Assembly: GCF_035594125.1 (NCBI RefSeq)
Contig: NC_087156.1
Location: forward strand, 11,167,306-11,231,305
Direction of reading: 5' to 3'
Origin: Scylla paramamosain
Lineage: Eukaryota > Arthropoda > Malacostraca > Decapoda > Portunidae
Length of the DNA stretch: 64,000 nucleotides
The position numbers and the translations under genes are program-made. Numbering within the stretch: position 1 is the first letter of the stretch; every line of letters starts with the position of its first letter. Shown piece by piece: positions 1-11,730 of this stretch. The notes below the pieces were generated by a model, which had not been told where the DNA came from, made no database searches, and saw only the letters and a program-made list of their open reading frames with translations.

Positions 1-42
1 GTCAAAACATATTTCATGTCAAAACATGTCAAAAACACTTTA

Positions 43-131
<89 letters not shown>
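1..131. repeat. (GA)n microsatellite at the window edge
   Basis: A short stretch with three spaced copies of the motif gtcaaaaca is followed from about 46 to 131 by an uninterrupted (GA)n tract. It begins where a satellite monomer reads tatatggaga, so it looks like a dinucleotide expansion seeded inside the satellite rather than a separate element. Confidence 0.9.
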
Positions 132-132
<1 letters not shown>

Positions 133-618
133 AATGTTAGGAATAACGGAATAACATTACCAAATCATAAGTTTTGATTCTTTTTGAGCATCTTACGTAC
201 AAAAAAGCCAAAATGTATGCAAAGTACTCTACATTGGGAAACATAATGATAATATCAGAAACGTATATATTGAGAGTGTTTCAGCCTCATTGGTATGAAA
301 ACACTAAAACGCCTTAAAAATACTATATGTAGACACAGAACAGCATTATCAAAAACGTGTATTTTGAGTGTTTTCAGCTTGTTAGTTACCTAAAAACATC
401 TAAATGCATGGAAAGCACGTTAGGTAAAAAAAATAAATAAATAAATAAATAAGGTTACCAAAAACGTGTATTATAAGTGGGTTTGAGCTCGTTAGGTACC
501 AAAACACCTACATACATGCAAACCACTCTATAAAGGGAAACGAAAGGGCATTATGAAAAACATGTATAATAAATGTTTCTGAGCTCTTGAGGTACCTACA
601 CGCAAAAAAGCACACTAT

Positions 619-667
619 GAATAGCACACTATGTGAATAGCACACTATGTGAATAGCACACTATGTG
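619..667. repeat. 16-bp minisatellite, three copies
   Basis: The 16-bp unit gaatagcacactatgt occurs three times head to tail. It is a local amplification of the gaatagcactctatat section of an A-type satellite monomer. Confidence 0.8.
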
Positions 668-2507
668 GAAAAACAGAACAGCATTACTAAAAACGTGTAT
701 TTTCAGAATTTTTCACATTGTTAGGTACCCAAACGTAAAAATACATGAAAGGCACTCTATATGGGGAAGCGATATAACATTAAAAGAAACGTTTGATTTA
801 AGGGCTTTTGAGCGTGTTAGGTACCAAAACGCTAAAAAACATGTGAAATAAAAATATACTTCTAGAAACGTATATTGTGATTCTTTTATAAGCTTAGGTA
901 CCAAATTACACACAAAAAAAAAAAAAAACGCGTGAATAGTAGTACTCTATATATTTAAAAAAGACAGTATTACCAAAAACGCGTATTTTAAATATTTTTG
1001 AGCGAATCAAAAACGTATAAAAAAAAAGTATCAAAACGATAAAACAAATGCAAGACAACCTTTATAGAGAAACAGAATAATATTACCAAAAATGTGTATT
1101 CTGATTATTTTGGAGCTTGTTAGGTACAAAAACAGCAAAATGCATGCAATATACCCAATATGGTGAAACAAAACGTAATTGCCAGAAACCTATATCATGA
1201 GTGTTATTGACCTTAAGAAAGAAAACGCTAAAACGCATGAATAACATTCTATATGTAGAAACAGAACATTATCAAAAAATGTGTGTTTTTAGTATTTTCA
1301 CATTGGTACTAAACACTAAAATCCATGCAAACCTCTTTATATAGGGAAAAGAAATATCATCAGAAAGGTTTCTTTTGAGTGTTTTTCAGTGTTAGGCATC
1401 AAAACGGCAAAAAGCATGGAATTTCCCTATGTGGGAATACAAAACAACATTAGCAATAACGAGTCTCGATTGTTTTTAAGCTTCCTCAATAACAAAACGT
1501 TAATATGCATCTAAAACACCCCTTATAAACAAAGAGAAAAAGATTAACAAAACTGTGGAAGTTGAGTTATAGACTTCCTTCTGTAGAAAAACGCCAAAAT
1601 GCATGCAATGTATCATATATTGTGAAAGGAAAATATATTGCAAGAAACGTGTATAATAAGTGATTATGAGCTTCGTAGTTACACTAAATACTGAAAAAAT
1701 ATGGAAAAGGAAATATGCATGCAAACCACCTTAAATAGGTAAACGAAAGGACATCATGAGAAACGTGTATAATAAGTGTTTTTGAGTTCTCAGGTACCAA
1801 AACGCAAAAACGGTTCAGTAGCACTCTATTTTGAAAAAAAAAAAAAAAACAGAACATTACCATAAAAATTGTATTTTGAGTTTTTTTTTTTTTTTACATT
1901 GTTAGGTACCAAAATGCCAAAATGCATTCAAAGTACCTTATATTAGGAAAAAAAATAAAATAAAATTTCCAGAAACTTGTCTTTTTAGTGTTTATGAGCG
2001 TTTTAAGATGCAAAACACAAAAAGCATGGAAATCACCTTATATGGAAATATAAAACAGTACTACGAAAAACGTCTTTTGAGTGTTTTTCAGCTTATTTCG
2101 TACCAACACGCGAAAACGTATGCAAAAAAAAAAAAAAAAAAATTATGCAGAAAGAATAACATTACTAAAAACAACTATTTTAAATGTTTTTTAAACTTGT
2201 TAGGTACAAATTTCGCCGAAATGCATGGAAAGTACCCTATATGTGGTAACAAAAATAACATTATTAGAAAAGCAGTTGACCTTTTTAGGTACCAAAACAC
2301 TAAGACGCATGAATGACACTCTGTATTGAGAAACAAAACATTACCAAAAAATGTGTATTTTGAGTGTTTTTCACATTGTTAGCTACCTAAACGCCGTAGT
2401 GCATGTAAATTTCTGTATGGTGAATTAAAACCACATTTCCAGAAACACGTCTTTTAGGTGTCTTTTGGAGTGTGTCAAGCACCAGAATCCTAAAAAGGAT
2501 GGAAAGC

Positions 2508-2628
<121 letters not shown>

Positions 2629-3679
2629 CCAAAAAAAAGTGTCTTTAGAGTGTTTCTTCGGTCCTTAAGTACGAAAAAGCTAAAACGCATGTAAAACATT
2701 CTTTATGAAGAAAAACAATAATTTATCAGAAACGTGTTTTGGGTATTTTTTTTTTAGCTTTTTACGTATAAAAACAACCAAAATGAATGGAAAGCACACT
2801 ATATGGGGAAGTAAAGGAGCATTACGATAGAGGTATATTTTGAGTGTTATTGAGTTTCTTACATACCAAAACGCTAAAAAGCATGAATAGCACTCTATAT
2901 GGAGAAACAACAATATTACCAAAAATGTGTATTCTGAGTGTTTTTTTTCACATAGTTAGGTACCAAAAACCATGCAAAGCACTCTCTATGGTGAAACGAA
3001 ACGATATTTCCCGAAAAAAAAAAATGAGTGTTCATGGGCGCGTTAGGAACCAAAACGCTAAAAAAAAAAACCATGGGAAGCTCCACGTAAAAGGAAACAA
3101 AGCAATATTCAGAAAAACGTGTCTTTTGGGAGTTTTTCAGCTAGTTTCGTACCAAACGTTAAAAAGCATGCAAAACACCTATTATGAAGAAACAGAATAG
3201 CATTACCAAAAATAAGTATTTTGAGTGTTTTTCAGCTTTGCATGCAAAGTAACCTTATATGTGAAAATGAAAGGATATTAAGTAAAACGTGTTTTACGAT
3301 TGTTTTTGAGCTTCTTAGGCACTAAAACGCAAAAACTTGTTAATAACACTCTATATGGAGAAACAGAACAATATCATCAAATATGTAAAATATTTTCAGT
3401 GTATTTTACAATGTTAGGTACCAAAACACCAAAATGCATGCAAAATTCCCTATATGGGAAACCGAAACGACATTACGGTAAACGTGAATTATGAATGTTT
3501 TAGAGCTTCTTAAGTACCAAAACGCTATATGGGGAAATAAAGGAACATTACGATAGAGGTGAATTTTTATTGTTATTGAGCTTCTTAGATACCAAAACGC
3601 TAAAAAGGCTTGAATAACAGTATGTATGGAGAAACAGAACATTATCAAAAATGTGTATTCTGCGTGTCTTATGTACGAG

Positions 3680-5123
3680 TACTTATTCCTAATTCGGTCT
3701 GTTCTGTTGACTCCCACCATCCATCTCAACATCTTCATCTCCGCTACATCCATCTTCCTCTCTTCAATCTTCTTCGAAGGTGCTGCTTCTAGCCCATACA
3801 TCAAAGCAGGTCTAACGACTGCTTTGTGGACTTTGCCCTTCACTCTTACTGGTACCCTTCTATCGCATATCACACCCGAAACTTGCCGCCAATTGTTCCA
3901 GCCACACTGAATCCGAAAGTTCCCTTCTTTTTCCATTTCCCCTGTCTCGTCTACCATCGATCCCAAGTACTTAAATGTTTTCACTCTCTTCAACTTTTCA
4001 CCATTCAGTCTAATTGTGGCCTGTTGATCGCCCCTTGTATCCGTCGTAAAATATTCAGCTTTGGACCTACTAATCCTCATTCCTCTGCTTTCCAAAGCAA
4101 CTCTCCATTCTTCTAATTTTCTTTCCAGCTGTCCTCTCCTTTCGGTCACTAAGACAATGTCATCAGCATATAATACACACCAGGGTGGTTCCTCTCTGAC
4201 ATTTTCCGTTATGACATCGAACACTATATTGAATAATAGTGGGCTTAGTGCCGATCCTTGGTGTAAGCCGACTTTCACCTGAAAGCTATCCGTTGTGCCA
4301 ACTGTGCTCCGAACTCTAGTTGTAACATTCCTGTAGCATTCTTGGACAATTCTGACATACTTTTCTGGCACTCCTCTCTTTCTCAGGCCTCTCCATACTT
4401 CTTGCCGTGGGATCCTATCATACGCTTTCTCTAAGTCAATGAAAACCATATGTAGTACTTTCTGCTTTTCCCGATGTTTTTCCATATTCTGTCGAAGTGC
4501 GAAAATTCCGTCGACTGTCCCAAATCCCTTCATAAATCCTATCTGTTGCCGTCCGATACGCACCACTTGTCTCAGTCTACTGTCCAACACCCTTTCAAAT
4601 ACTTTAAGGGTATGAGACATTAGCTTTATCCCTCGATAGTTCTCACAGCTCTGGATGTCTCCCTTCTCCTTAAATATAGGTATCAGGGTACTTTCTCTCC
4701 ACTTTTCTGGTATAACTTCCTTCTCCATTATTTTTCTGATCAGTTGGTGCAACATGTCCACTCCTTCTCCTTCCAAGACTTTCCACACTTCTACTGGTAT
4801 TCCGTCGGGCCCTGTTGCTTTGCCATTTTTCATTTTCTTCAGTGCTCCTTCAACCTCTTGTCTTGTCACTTCCCCTACTAATTGTTCATTCGGTTCTCCA
4901 TCATCTCTAATGAATCTCTCATTTTCTACATTTAGCAACTTCTCAAAATATTCTTTCCACCTTATTAGAATATCACTTTCCTTTTGTATCACAATCCCCC
5001 TTTCATCCTTGACCTGTCTAACATGCGTAATGTCCTTTGTGCTCTTGTTTCTCATCTTGGCCAACTTAAATACTCTCCGTTGTCCTTCCTCGGTATCCAA
5101 CTCTTCATAAAGGTTGTCATACC
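3680..5123 (-). pseudogene. RTE-type LINE reverse transcriptase part of the ORF (separated from its endonuclease part)
   Basis: This is the downstream half of the RTE polyprotein, the reverse transcriptase that copies LINE RNA at a nicked target. Visible motifs, in order: NYRGIKL-type fingers motif (about 4630-4660), FIDLEKAYDR carrying the first catalytic Asp (about 4410-4440), LHQGSALSPLLFN (about 4230-4270) and the catalytic YADDIVLV (about 4145-4170). The motif LRWMVGVNRTDRIRNKY lies near the end. No in-frame stop appears over about 480 codons. The frame runs upstream into the Gypsy LTR, giving a chimeric 648-codon frame (3406-5352) whose first 76 codons are LTR and whose last part is satellite. 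The C-terminal roughly 100 residues expected for RTE proteins are absent. Confidence 0.85.
5119..5123. other. Target-site duplication, left copy (atacc)
   Basis: The five bases atacc directly precede the left LTR and are repeated at 10354-10358 directly after the right LTR. Five-base duplications are usual for Ty3/Gypsy integrases. The duplicated bases belong to the RTE coding frame. Confidence 0.95.
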
Positions 5124-5366
5124 TGTATCCTTCTTGTAGGTTCTCGGGCAACATAAAGTCACAAGTTCCCAGTGCTTTTAATGTGTAGACAGGTACAAGT
5201 ACGTAGGTGCGAGCCGGTGGCGGCGTAGTACAGAACTCAATGATTAATACAGAGCAAGGGGCGAAGTAAACACTAGTGAAACAGTGAAGCATGAAACCAA
5301 TACAAACTATGAACCCTAACCAATACAGTGAAGCCCCGTAACAATGAAGCATTCATACTTCACACA
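5124..5366 (-). repeat. 3' LTR of the minus-strand Gypsy element
   Basis: 243 bp, identical to 10111-10353 except for a G/A difference at 5216 and another G/A difference at 5328. Its plus-strand left end is tgtatccttc and its right end is acttcacaca. It sits in the RTE reverse transcriptase frame and happens to be open in that frame. Confidence 0.95.
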
Positions 5367-5383
5367 TCTCCCCCTTCCTCTTC
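5367..5383 (-). other. Polypurine tract of the Gypsy element
   Basis: On the minus strand the 17 bases immediately upstream of the 3' LTR are all purine apart from one T and one C near the far end (reads gaagaggaagggggaga on the element strand). This is the expected priming site for plus-strand DNA synthesis and lies 15 bp beyond the gag-pol stop codon. Confidence 0.85.
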
Positions 5384-5398
5384 ACGTTCATTAACTAG

Positions 5399-8300
5399 CT
5401 ATGAACGTAAGGCTATACGCGCTGAGCGGCGTATGGGTCCGTCGGCTTCCCAACGGCGGCGTCGGCGTGCGTTTGGGGTGGCGGGATCGGGGATCTTCTG
5501 AGCTGGGGGGTGTAAGGGCTGCCTGTCGTGACTGTCTCTTTCCGCGGTAGATGGGGCAGGGACCACACGAATGAAGCGGCGATTCCGCCACAATACGCGT
5601 CCAGCGGTAGTCTTCACCAGGTAGCCGCGGCTCTTGCCAATCCCCATGACTACGCCCACTTTATCCCATCGCTTAGTGACGGGATCTTGGAGCCTGACGT
5701 GGGCGCCAAGGTCAAGTGGTGGCAGGGGGCGGGCGTGGGCGTCATAGCGTTCCTTGACAGCCTCGGTCCGCGCGGCAGCACGACGATCACACTCCTCGGT
5801 CCTCTCTTGCCACTCAGCCGTGAAGGAGACGCTGTGGGCGGGGACGCAGGAGCGTAGCGGGTGGCCGAACAACACCTGGGCAGGAGAACGGCCGTCCTGT
5901 CGCGGTGTGTTTCGTAACTTCAGCAGCCCGCGGTCGAAGTCCTCGGTGAGCGTGCCAGAAGGGGCCGTCTTCATCACCAGCTGCTTCACCGACTTAACTG
6001 CTGCCTCAGCGTGGCCGATGCTCTGGGGGTAATGCGGCGAAGAAACCTCGTGCCACACGCCCCAGCGACGCAGAAAGTCTTGGAAGTCGCGGCTGGTAAA
6101 TTGCGGGCCCTCATCAGTCCGAAGTCGCACAGGTACACCAAGGTCTCGAAAGAACCTCCTGAAGAAGGCGATGGTGGCGAAGGCGGTGGTGTCAGACCCA
6201 CACAAAGCCACCACAGGCCACCCCGAGAGCCTGTCTGCGTACACGAGGAAGGACTTCCCCGCCGTGCTGAAAAAGTCTGCAGACACACACTCGAACGGCC
6301 TGGAAGGCACTTCCTCAGTCATCAGGGGCTCCCGCTGCTGGCTTGGCTGCAACACCTGGCACGGCTTGCACGCCCTTACTACGTTGGTGATGTCCGAGTT
6401 GATCCCGGGCCACCACACTGTCTGACGCGCACGGCGCTTCGTGGCCTCCACTCCGCGGTGGCTGTCATGAAGCCGCGCCAAGACCTCACGTCGAAGGGTG
6501 GAGGGAACCACAATGCGGGGCCCGAGAAGAACAAGCTCGTCGTCGTGGTAGAGGTTGTGACGCTCCTTCCAGTAGGGCCGTAAGGCAGGATCTAGGCTGT
6601 CGTGGGTAAAGGGGAAGCCTCGGGTTACGCACTCAAGTAGTCTGGTGTAGATCACATCCTCTCGAGCTGCAGTGCGTATCCCGTCCAGCACCAGGTCTCC
6701 TGTAGGCGATCTGGCATCCAGTATAGCAGCACGAATAGCTACCACGACACGGACGTGTGCGTAGGCCTCTTTCCCAAGCGCCACGTCCTCAGGAGACGGC
6801 TTGTCCACCGGTGCACGGGATAGGGCGTCGGGAATGGCGAGAGACTTACCCTTACGCCACTCTGCCGTGAAAACATACCCAATGATCTTTTCTTTCAGGC
6901 GTTGCAGTCGAGGGTTGTCGATGGCGTCGAGCGTATACGAGTTCAGGATGGGAACGAGGGGCCTGTGGTCTGTCACGATGGTGAAGCGAGGCAGACTTAG
7001 TAGGTAATACCGGCACTTAGCTATGGCCCAGACCACAGCTACGAGCTCCAGCTCGATAGTTGCGTACCTCGTCTCCACGTCTGCTAGAAAGCGCGACCCG
7101 CACTGCACCAGACGCCACTGACCGTCTCCGTGGTCCTGTAGAAGGGCGTAACCCACGCCATACAGGCGCGAGGCGTCCGTCTGCAACACAGTGGGGAGGG
7201 ACGGGTCGAAGTGTGCGAGCACTGGCGGTCGTGAGAGTGCCATCTTCACCTTCTCAAAGGCCAAGTCGTGGTCCGGAGTCCATGTGAAGGCTCGGCGGGG
7301 GCTCAAGAGAAGACGCAGGGGCTCTGCTGACGCAGCAATCTGTGGCGTGAACTCTGCTAGTTGGTTTGCCAGGCCTAAGAATGAGCGCATGTCCGTCACA
7401 TTTGCCGGCTTGGGAAAGTCGGCAATTGCGCGCACCTTCTCTTCGTCGGCAGCAATGCCCTCCCTTGACAGCTTGAACCCGCAGAACGTCACGTCTGGAG
7501 CCGCTAACACAAACTTCTCCGCGTTGATGGTGATGTCGTGGGTGCGGCACCGCACCAGGACCTCGTAGACACGCCGAATGTGTGTTTCGTAGTCCTCGTC
7601 CCAAAGCAGAATGTCGTCTACCACTTTGGCACACTGCTGCACGCCGTCGAGCGCCGCATCACCACGGCGGCAGAACTCGTCGCCCGTGGCCACGAAACCC
7701 ATTGGTCCCCGACAAAACCGGAAGCGGCCATACGGGGTGATAAAGGTGGTGAGGTGCTGGTCCTGCTCCGCCAGTGGTATCTGCCAATACCCATACAGAG
7801 CGTCCAGCGTGGAGAAGAATCGTGCCCCTGGTCCAACACGGCGCACGGCAGCGTGGGGTGTAGGAGAGGGGTGTGCGGGGCGTAACACCTGCTTGTTTAG
7901 CTCCGTGAGGTCCACAGTTATCCTTACACCTCCTTTGGGCTTGGCCACGGTCACGAGGGGATGGCACCACTGGGACGGGTGATCGCCGGCGGGTACTATG
8001 ATGCCCTGTCTCACCATGGCCTCTAACTCCTCCTTGACTGCGTCCTGCCAGGCGAGAGGAATGAGTCGCGGCGTATTTACCGCGAAGGGCTTGGCGTCAT
8101 CCTTCAGGTATATACGCATCGGAGGGCCACACATCTCCCTCAGCTCGGATCCATGACGAAAGTCATCCTTAGTCGTCAGCACGTCAGGGAACTCTCGCAG
8201 GAAAAACGCTTTGGCCTCCGCAGATGAAGCAGAGGGTAGGGGAAGTCGTGGCGTGAGTGGCGGCTGGAGGGATGAGGTGCGAGGCTGCGGCGCGGCGGGC

Positions 8301-9994
8301 GGCGGCGGGCCAAGAGTAGAGACTTGCCTCACCTGCCCTTCCCCCTCCTGCCGCCGGTCTCCTCGCACTCCGATCTGCCGTGGATAGTCTTGGGGAATAA
8401 TCCTCAGCTGCTTCGTGTGGCCGTACGAGAGGAGCGGCTTGGGCAGACCCCTCATCACGATTATCCGGCCTTGGATGGTGGTGTCCCCATACGTCATAGT
8501 GGCGTATAACGACCCGAGAATCCGACAGGCCATTGACGTCCCGTCGGGGTTGTTCAGTCCCAACTCTGGGTAGGGTTGCAGGTCGTCAGCCGACAGGCCA
8601 AGTGCCCGAAGAAGCTCGTCACCCATGACTGTCGTGTCCGCTCCCGTGTCTGGCACGCACTCGACCCAGCCTGACCTGCCACATGCTTCCACCTGAAGCT
8701 TTATGGTCGGGGACGTGGGGCCGACCGGTGGCGCGTTGTCCACCGCTCGTGCGTGGGCGGTATGGGCAGTGCCGCCGGAGGGCGGGGCAGCGCCGCGCTG
8801 GTGCCCCGTTACAGACAACACTTTGCCGCATCTTACACGGTCACTCGGCGGCTTCTCGGCACTTGTGAGCGGTTTTGAGCGGCAACACTTTGCGAAATGA
8901 CCCATTTTGTTACATAAACGACACCGTTCACCAATCGCTATGCACTTGTCCTTGGAGTGCGGCCCATAACCACAGTTACTGCACTTTGCGTTAGTCGGCT
9001 TCGAACCACTAGAGTGACCGTTTGCCTTGGGCGATTCCTTTTTCAGACAGTCCCTTTTCCAACAGTCCTTTTTCTTTTTCTTATACGCCGACACTGCACA
9101 TGTGGAAGACTGGAGTGGCCTGAGCTCGTGTGACGTGGTTTCGGCGGCCTCGCGGGACTTGCACACTGTCAACACCTTCTCCAGTGTGGCGTCAGACGGC
9201 GTTTCCAACAAGCGCTGCCTCGTTTCCTCGTCTCTGACGCCCATCAACACTGCGTGTTTCATTTGCGTCTCTACACAGGCATGGATGTGGGCCTTACACA
9301 AGTCGATCTCGTCCGAAGCGTCCTTCAGCCGCACGTAGAAGTCGTTAAACTTCTCTCCTTCGGCCTGTCTACACTGGAAGAAGGATAGGCGCCTCAGTGC
9401 CTCATTTCGTTGCCCTTTCACATGCTCGTGAAGGCGCTCCAGCACTTCAGTCAGGCTCAAGGTCGAGCCCGGGGGTGCGCCCAAGCTAACCTCGAGCGTG
9501 CGCCTCAGTTCGGACGAGAGGCAGGCCCGCAACTGTATGAGCTGCTTGGGCTGCGGCTGTTTCTGCAGGTCCACCATCACCGCATAGTCCTCCCACTGCT
9601 GTCTCCATTCCTTGAAGGCCTGCAGCGTAGCGTCCTGTGAGAGCGGGGGAGGCGGAACGACGGTCGCTTTGGGGACAGGCGTGGACGGCATCGGGAGCAT
9701 GGTTGAGGGCGGGTTGGCGAGGCTGTCACTAACGGCGCCGGGTGTGCCTGCCTGCTGTGAAGGCTGCGTTCCAAGCGTAGCAACAAGCTGATTGAAGCGC
9801 TGCTCCTCAGCCTGGCGCCTCGTTTCGTCCTCCCGTCGTCTCTGCTCACACTCGTCACGGAACAGTTGCAGCATTTGAAGGAGCGCGTCTTGAGAGACTC
9901 CAGTTGCCTGCTCCTGCCCCATAGCCGAGGGCGTGGACGAAGCTGGCGAGAGGGGTGCCGGATCTTGTTGCCTCCTGGTTTTAGGCTTAGTCAT
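5399..9994 (-). CDS. Gag-Pol polyprotein of Ty3/Gypsy retrotransposon (single frame)
   Basis: A 1531-codon frame encoding capsid/nucleocapsid, protease, reverse transcriptase, RNase H and integrase, with no frameshift between gag and pol. Order by approximate residue: Gag 1-330; two CX2CX4HX4C zinc knuckles at 333-378; aspartic protease DTGAD near 447; RT with the catalytic motif reading VVDD (usually YVDD or YIDD) near 791; RNase H TDAS near 941 and TDHRPL near 1007; integrase HHCC zinc module near 1177-1210; and DDE residues at about 1236, 1294 and 1330 with 35 residues between the second Asp and the Glu. The frame stays open 34 codons further upstream to a GTG at 10096; I chose the ATG at 9994 because a GTG start is unlikely in a eukaryote. 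No stop or frameshift is seen, so the protein may be functional. Antisense open frames across it are shadows. Confidence 0.93.
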   Translation of the reverse strand: MTKPKTRRQQDPAPLSPASSTPSAMGQEQATGVSQDALLQMLQLFRDECEQRRREDETRRQAEEQRFNQLVATLGTQPSQQAGTPGAVSDSLANPPSTMLPMPSTPVPKATVVPPPPLSQDATLQAFKEWRQQWEDYAVMVDLQKQPQPKQLIQLRACLSSELRRTLEVSLGAPPGSTLSLTEVLERLHEHVKGQRNEALRRLSFFQCRQAEGEKFNDFYVRLKDASDEIDLCKAHIHACVETQMKHAVLMGVRDEETRQRLLETPSDATLEKVLTVCKSREAAETTSHELRPLQSSTCAVSAYKKKKKDCWKRDCLKKESPKANGHSSGSKPTNAKCSNCGYGPHSKDKCIAIGERCRLCNKMGHFAKCCRSKPLTSAEKPPSDRVRCGKVLSVTGHQRGAAPPSGGTAHTAHARAVDNAPPVGPTSPTIKLQVEACGRSGWVECVPDTGADTTVMGDELLRALGLSADDLQPYPELGLNNPDGTSMACRILGSLYATMTYGDTTIQGRIIVMRGLPKPLLSYGHTKQLRIIPQDYPRQIGVRGDRRQEGEGQVRQVSTLGPPPPAAPQPRTSSLQPPLTPRLPLPSASSAEAKAFFLREFPDVLTTKDDFRHGSELREMCGPPMRIYLKDDAKPFAVNTPRLIPLAWQDAVKEELEAMVRQGIIVPAGDHPSQWCHPLVTVAKPKGGVRITVDLTELNKQVLRPAHPSPTPHAAVRRVGPGARFFSTLDALYGYWQIPLAEQDQHLTTFITPYGRFRFCRGPMGFVATGDEFCRRGDAALDGVQQCAKVVDDILLWDEDYETHIRRVYEVLVRCRTHDITINAEKFVLAAPDVTFCGFKLSREGIAADEEKVRAIADFPKPANVTDMRSFLGLANQLAEFTPQIAASAEPLRLLLSPRRAFTWTPDHDLAFEKVKMALSRPPVLAHFDPSLPTVLQTDASRLYGVGYALLQDHGDGQWRLVQCGSRFLADVETRYATIELELVAVVWAIAKCRYYLLSLPRFTIVTDHRPLVPILNSYTLDAIDNPRLQRLKEKIIGYVFTAEWRKGKSLAIPDALSRAPVDKPSPEDVALGKEAYAHVRVVVAIRAAILDARSPTGDLVLDGIRTAAREDVIYTRLLECVTRGFPFTHDSLDPALRPYWKERHNLYHDDELVLLGPRIVVPSTLRREVLARLHDSHRGVEATKRRARQTVWWPGINSDITNVVRACKPCQVLQPSQQREPLMTEEVPSRPFECVSADFFSTAGKSFLVYADRLSGWPVVALCGSDTTAFATIAFFRRFFRDLGVPVRLRTDEGPQFTSRDFQDFLRRWGVWHEVSSPHYPQSIGHAEAAVKSVKQLVMKTAPSGTLTEDFDRGLLKLRNTPRQDGRSPAQVLFGHPLRSCVPAHSVSFTAEWQERTEECDRRAAARTEAVKERYDAHARPLPPLDLGAHVRLQDPVTKRWDKVGVVMGIGKSRGYLVKTTAGRVLWRNRRFIRVVPAPSTAERDSHDRQPLHPPAQKIPDPATPNARRRRRWEADGPIRRSARIALRS

Positions 9995-10093
9995 GGCGCC
10001 GGCACACTGAAGGCTCCTCCGGGAGACGCACCGCACACCACCGGCTAGTTGGGGCACCTTCACGCTGTCTCGCTGCCAGGTCCTTGTGAGTTG

Positions 10094-10110
10094 CACTACT
10101 CACTGCGCCA
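10094..10110 (-). other. Primer-binding site of the Gypsy element
   Basis: Directly after the 5' LTR the element strand reads tggcgcagtgagtagtg. The leading TGG pairs with the CCA end of a tRNA, as is typical of LTR-element minus-strand priming. I do not assign the tRNA. Confidence 0.75.
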
Positions 10111-10353
10111 TGTATCCTTCTTGTAGGTTCTCGGGCAACATAAAGTCACAAGTTCCCAGTGCTTTTAATGTGTAGACAGGTACAAGTACGTAGGTGCGAG
10201 CCGATGGCGGCGTAGTACAGAACTCAATGATTAATACAGAGCAAGGGGCGAAGTAAACACTAGTGAAACAGTGAAGCATGAAACCAATACAAACTATGAA
10301 CCCTAACCAATACAATGAAGCCCCGTAACAATGAAGCATTCATACTTCACACA
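10111..10353 (-). repeat. 5' LTR of the minus-strand Gypsy element
   Basis: 243-bp partner of 5124-5366. It should carry the promoter and polyadenylation signals. I see no unambiguous TATA box, so the initiation site is not marked. The right flank is the second copy of the atacc duplication. Confidence 0.95.
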
Positions 10354-11604
10354 ATACCCATCCGACTTAGCAATTGCTACAGTTCTTTTCGCTTCCTTAC
10401 TGCACAGTTTGTAATACTCCTTATCTATATCTAACCTTGTTGTTTCCCATCTTTTCTTTGCCATCTTCTTTGCTTGTATTTTCTGCTGCACCTCTTCATT
10501 AAACCACCATGTCTCTTTATTTTCCCATATCTTGCCACTACTTTCACCGAGCACTTCTTTTCCAACTCTCAAGATGGTTTCACTCACTCTATTCCACCAT
10601 CCGTTTACCTCTACTATTTCCATGTCCAGATCACTTAGCAATCTATCTTTAAAGGTATGTTTAAGATCTTGGTCTTTCAGTTTGAACCACTTAATCCTTC
10701 TCTCCGTCGTTACTTTCCCTTTCTGTCTGCGTGTAACAGTTATGGAGAGGTCCATGACAACCAGACGGTGTTGTGCCGTCACATGGTCACCAGGTATGAC
10801 CTTGCAATTTCTTATTTCCTTGATATTGTTCCGGCGATAGAGTAGGAAATCTATTTGACTTGCTCTATCTCCGCTACGATACGTAATTAGATGTTCATTT
10901 TTCTTACAGAATATTGTGTTTCCTATCACCAAATCAAAAGCCAAAGCAAAGTCTATAATTTTCTCTCCATCTTCATTTCCATCACCATATGCATTTCCGC
11001 CATGGATCCGGTTAATAACATAATTTCCCTTTCCAATATGTCCATTCATGTCTCCTCCAACTATGCACCTTTCACTTTCGTCTACCTTCTCCAATTCCTC
11101 CTGCAGATCCGACCAAAACTGTTCCTTTTCCTCCTCTGGGCATCCCGTTTGTGGTGCGTACACACTGAAGATGTTCACTGGGAATTCATCCAAAGACAGT
11201 CGCACCCACATTATGCGATCATTTCTCCTGTTCACTTCTGTAACCAAGTCTTTCAGATCCTTAGATAAAATAATTCCAATGCCATTTCTCTTTTCATTGT
11301 TTGCCCCTCCATAAATAAGTTTGAATCCATCACCTAGTTCTTTGGCCTTATTTCCTGTCCATCTCGTTTCCTGCACGCATAACACATCCACTTTTCTTTC
11401 CTTCATAAGGTCTGCAATGGCACGGCCTCTTCCGGTCATTGATCCAACATTCAACGTTCCAAATCTCATTTTGTGAGCTTGTCTCTTTAGCCGCATCCGC
11501 TCTTGATGCGGTAGCCCTCGCTGCGCCACAGAGTTAGGGCGATGTATCTGTGGGTCACTTATGGGTGACATCCTAGCATTAGTCTCATTTTCGATAAGGC
11601 TCAT
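10354..11604 (-). pseudogene. RTE-type LINE apurinic endonuclease part of the ORF
   Basis: N-terminal half of the RTE polyprotein: an exonuclease-endonuclease-phosphatase domain that nicks target DNA. It begins at ATG 11604. Motifs in order: MRFGTLNVGSMTGRG (about 11420-11470), VLCVQETRW with the metal-binding Glu (about 11360-11390), FSVYAPQTG (about 11140-11180), GGDMNGHIG with catalytic Asp and Asn (about 11030-11060) and SQIDFLLYRR (about 10840-10870). The frame is open for 417 codons and then runs into the Gypsy LTR, where 17 foreign codons precede a stop. The RT half resumes at 5118. The undisrupted frame indicates that the RTE copy was coding-competent at least to the RT when the Gypsy element landed. 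Confidence 0.88.
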
Positions 11605-11730
11605 ATCATCTCAGGTTTTGGCAGGGGGTTTTACGGGTGGATGCCCTTCCTAACCCCAACCCTCCCCATTTATCCGGGCTTGGGACCGGCACTGAGTTGA
11701 GCTGGCTTGCTCCCCCAGTGGCTGGGTTAG
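11605..11730 (-). other. 5' leader of the RTE-type LINE
   Basis: About 125 GC-rich bases between the RTE start codon and the resumption of the satellite at about 11731. No satellite box is present. Similar leaders precede the endonuclease ORF in RTE elements. I see no further structure. Confidence 0.6.

Larger units (their letters stand above)
5124..10353 (-). mobile_element. Complete Ty3/Gypsy LTR retrotransposon, no env, near-identical LTRs
   Basis: A 5230-bp element bounded by 243-bp direct LTRs (5124-5366 and 10111-10353), each TGT...ACA, flanked by a perfect 5-bp duplication atacc. On the minus strand the order is 5' LTR, primer-binding site (tggcgcagtg...), one long gag-pol frame, purine tract and 3' LTR. 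The LTRs differ at two positions I can find (5216/10203 and 5328/10315), which implies a recent insertion. Base composition is clearly GC-richer than the surrounding satellite, a sign of independent origin. No env or second ORF follows pol. The clade within Gypsy is not assigned. Confidence 0.95.
3662..11730 (-). mobile_element. RTE-type non-LTR retrotransposon, split by a nested Gypsy element and truncated at its 3' end
   Basis: On the minus strand an apurinic endonuclease domain (10354-11604) and a reverse transcriptase domain (about 3680-5123) lie in the order expected for an RTE-family LINE. They are separated only by an LTR retrotransposon at 5124-10353. If that insertion and one target copy are ignored, the reading frame continues across the junction. 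A 5' leader of about 125 bp (11605-11730) is GC-richer than the satellite. At the other end similarity stops after the conserved RIRNKY-like segment at about 3690, so the C-terminus and 3' UTR are missing. The flanks are monomer B sequence on both sides (about 3640-3661 and 11731-11770). RTE assignment rests on recalled family motifs; I could not run a search. Confidence 0.88.

Noticed and set aside
3406..5352. 648-codon frame as a single gene
   Set aside because: It is a chimera of LTR, RTE reverse transcriptase and satellite; only about 3680-5123 is RTE coding sequence.
5986..8900. Many 60-190-codon frames on both strands across the Gypsy element
   Set aside because: They are shadows of the GC-rich gag-pol frame and have no domain of their own.
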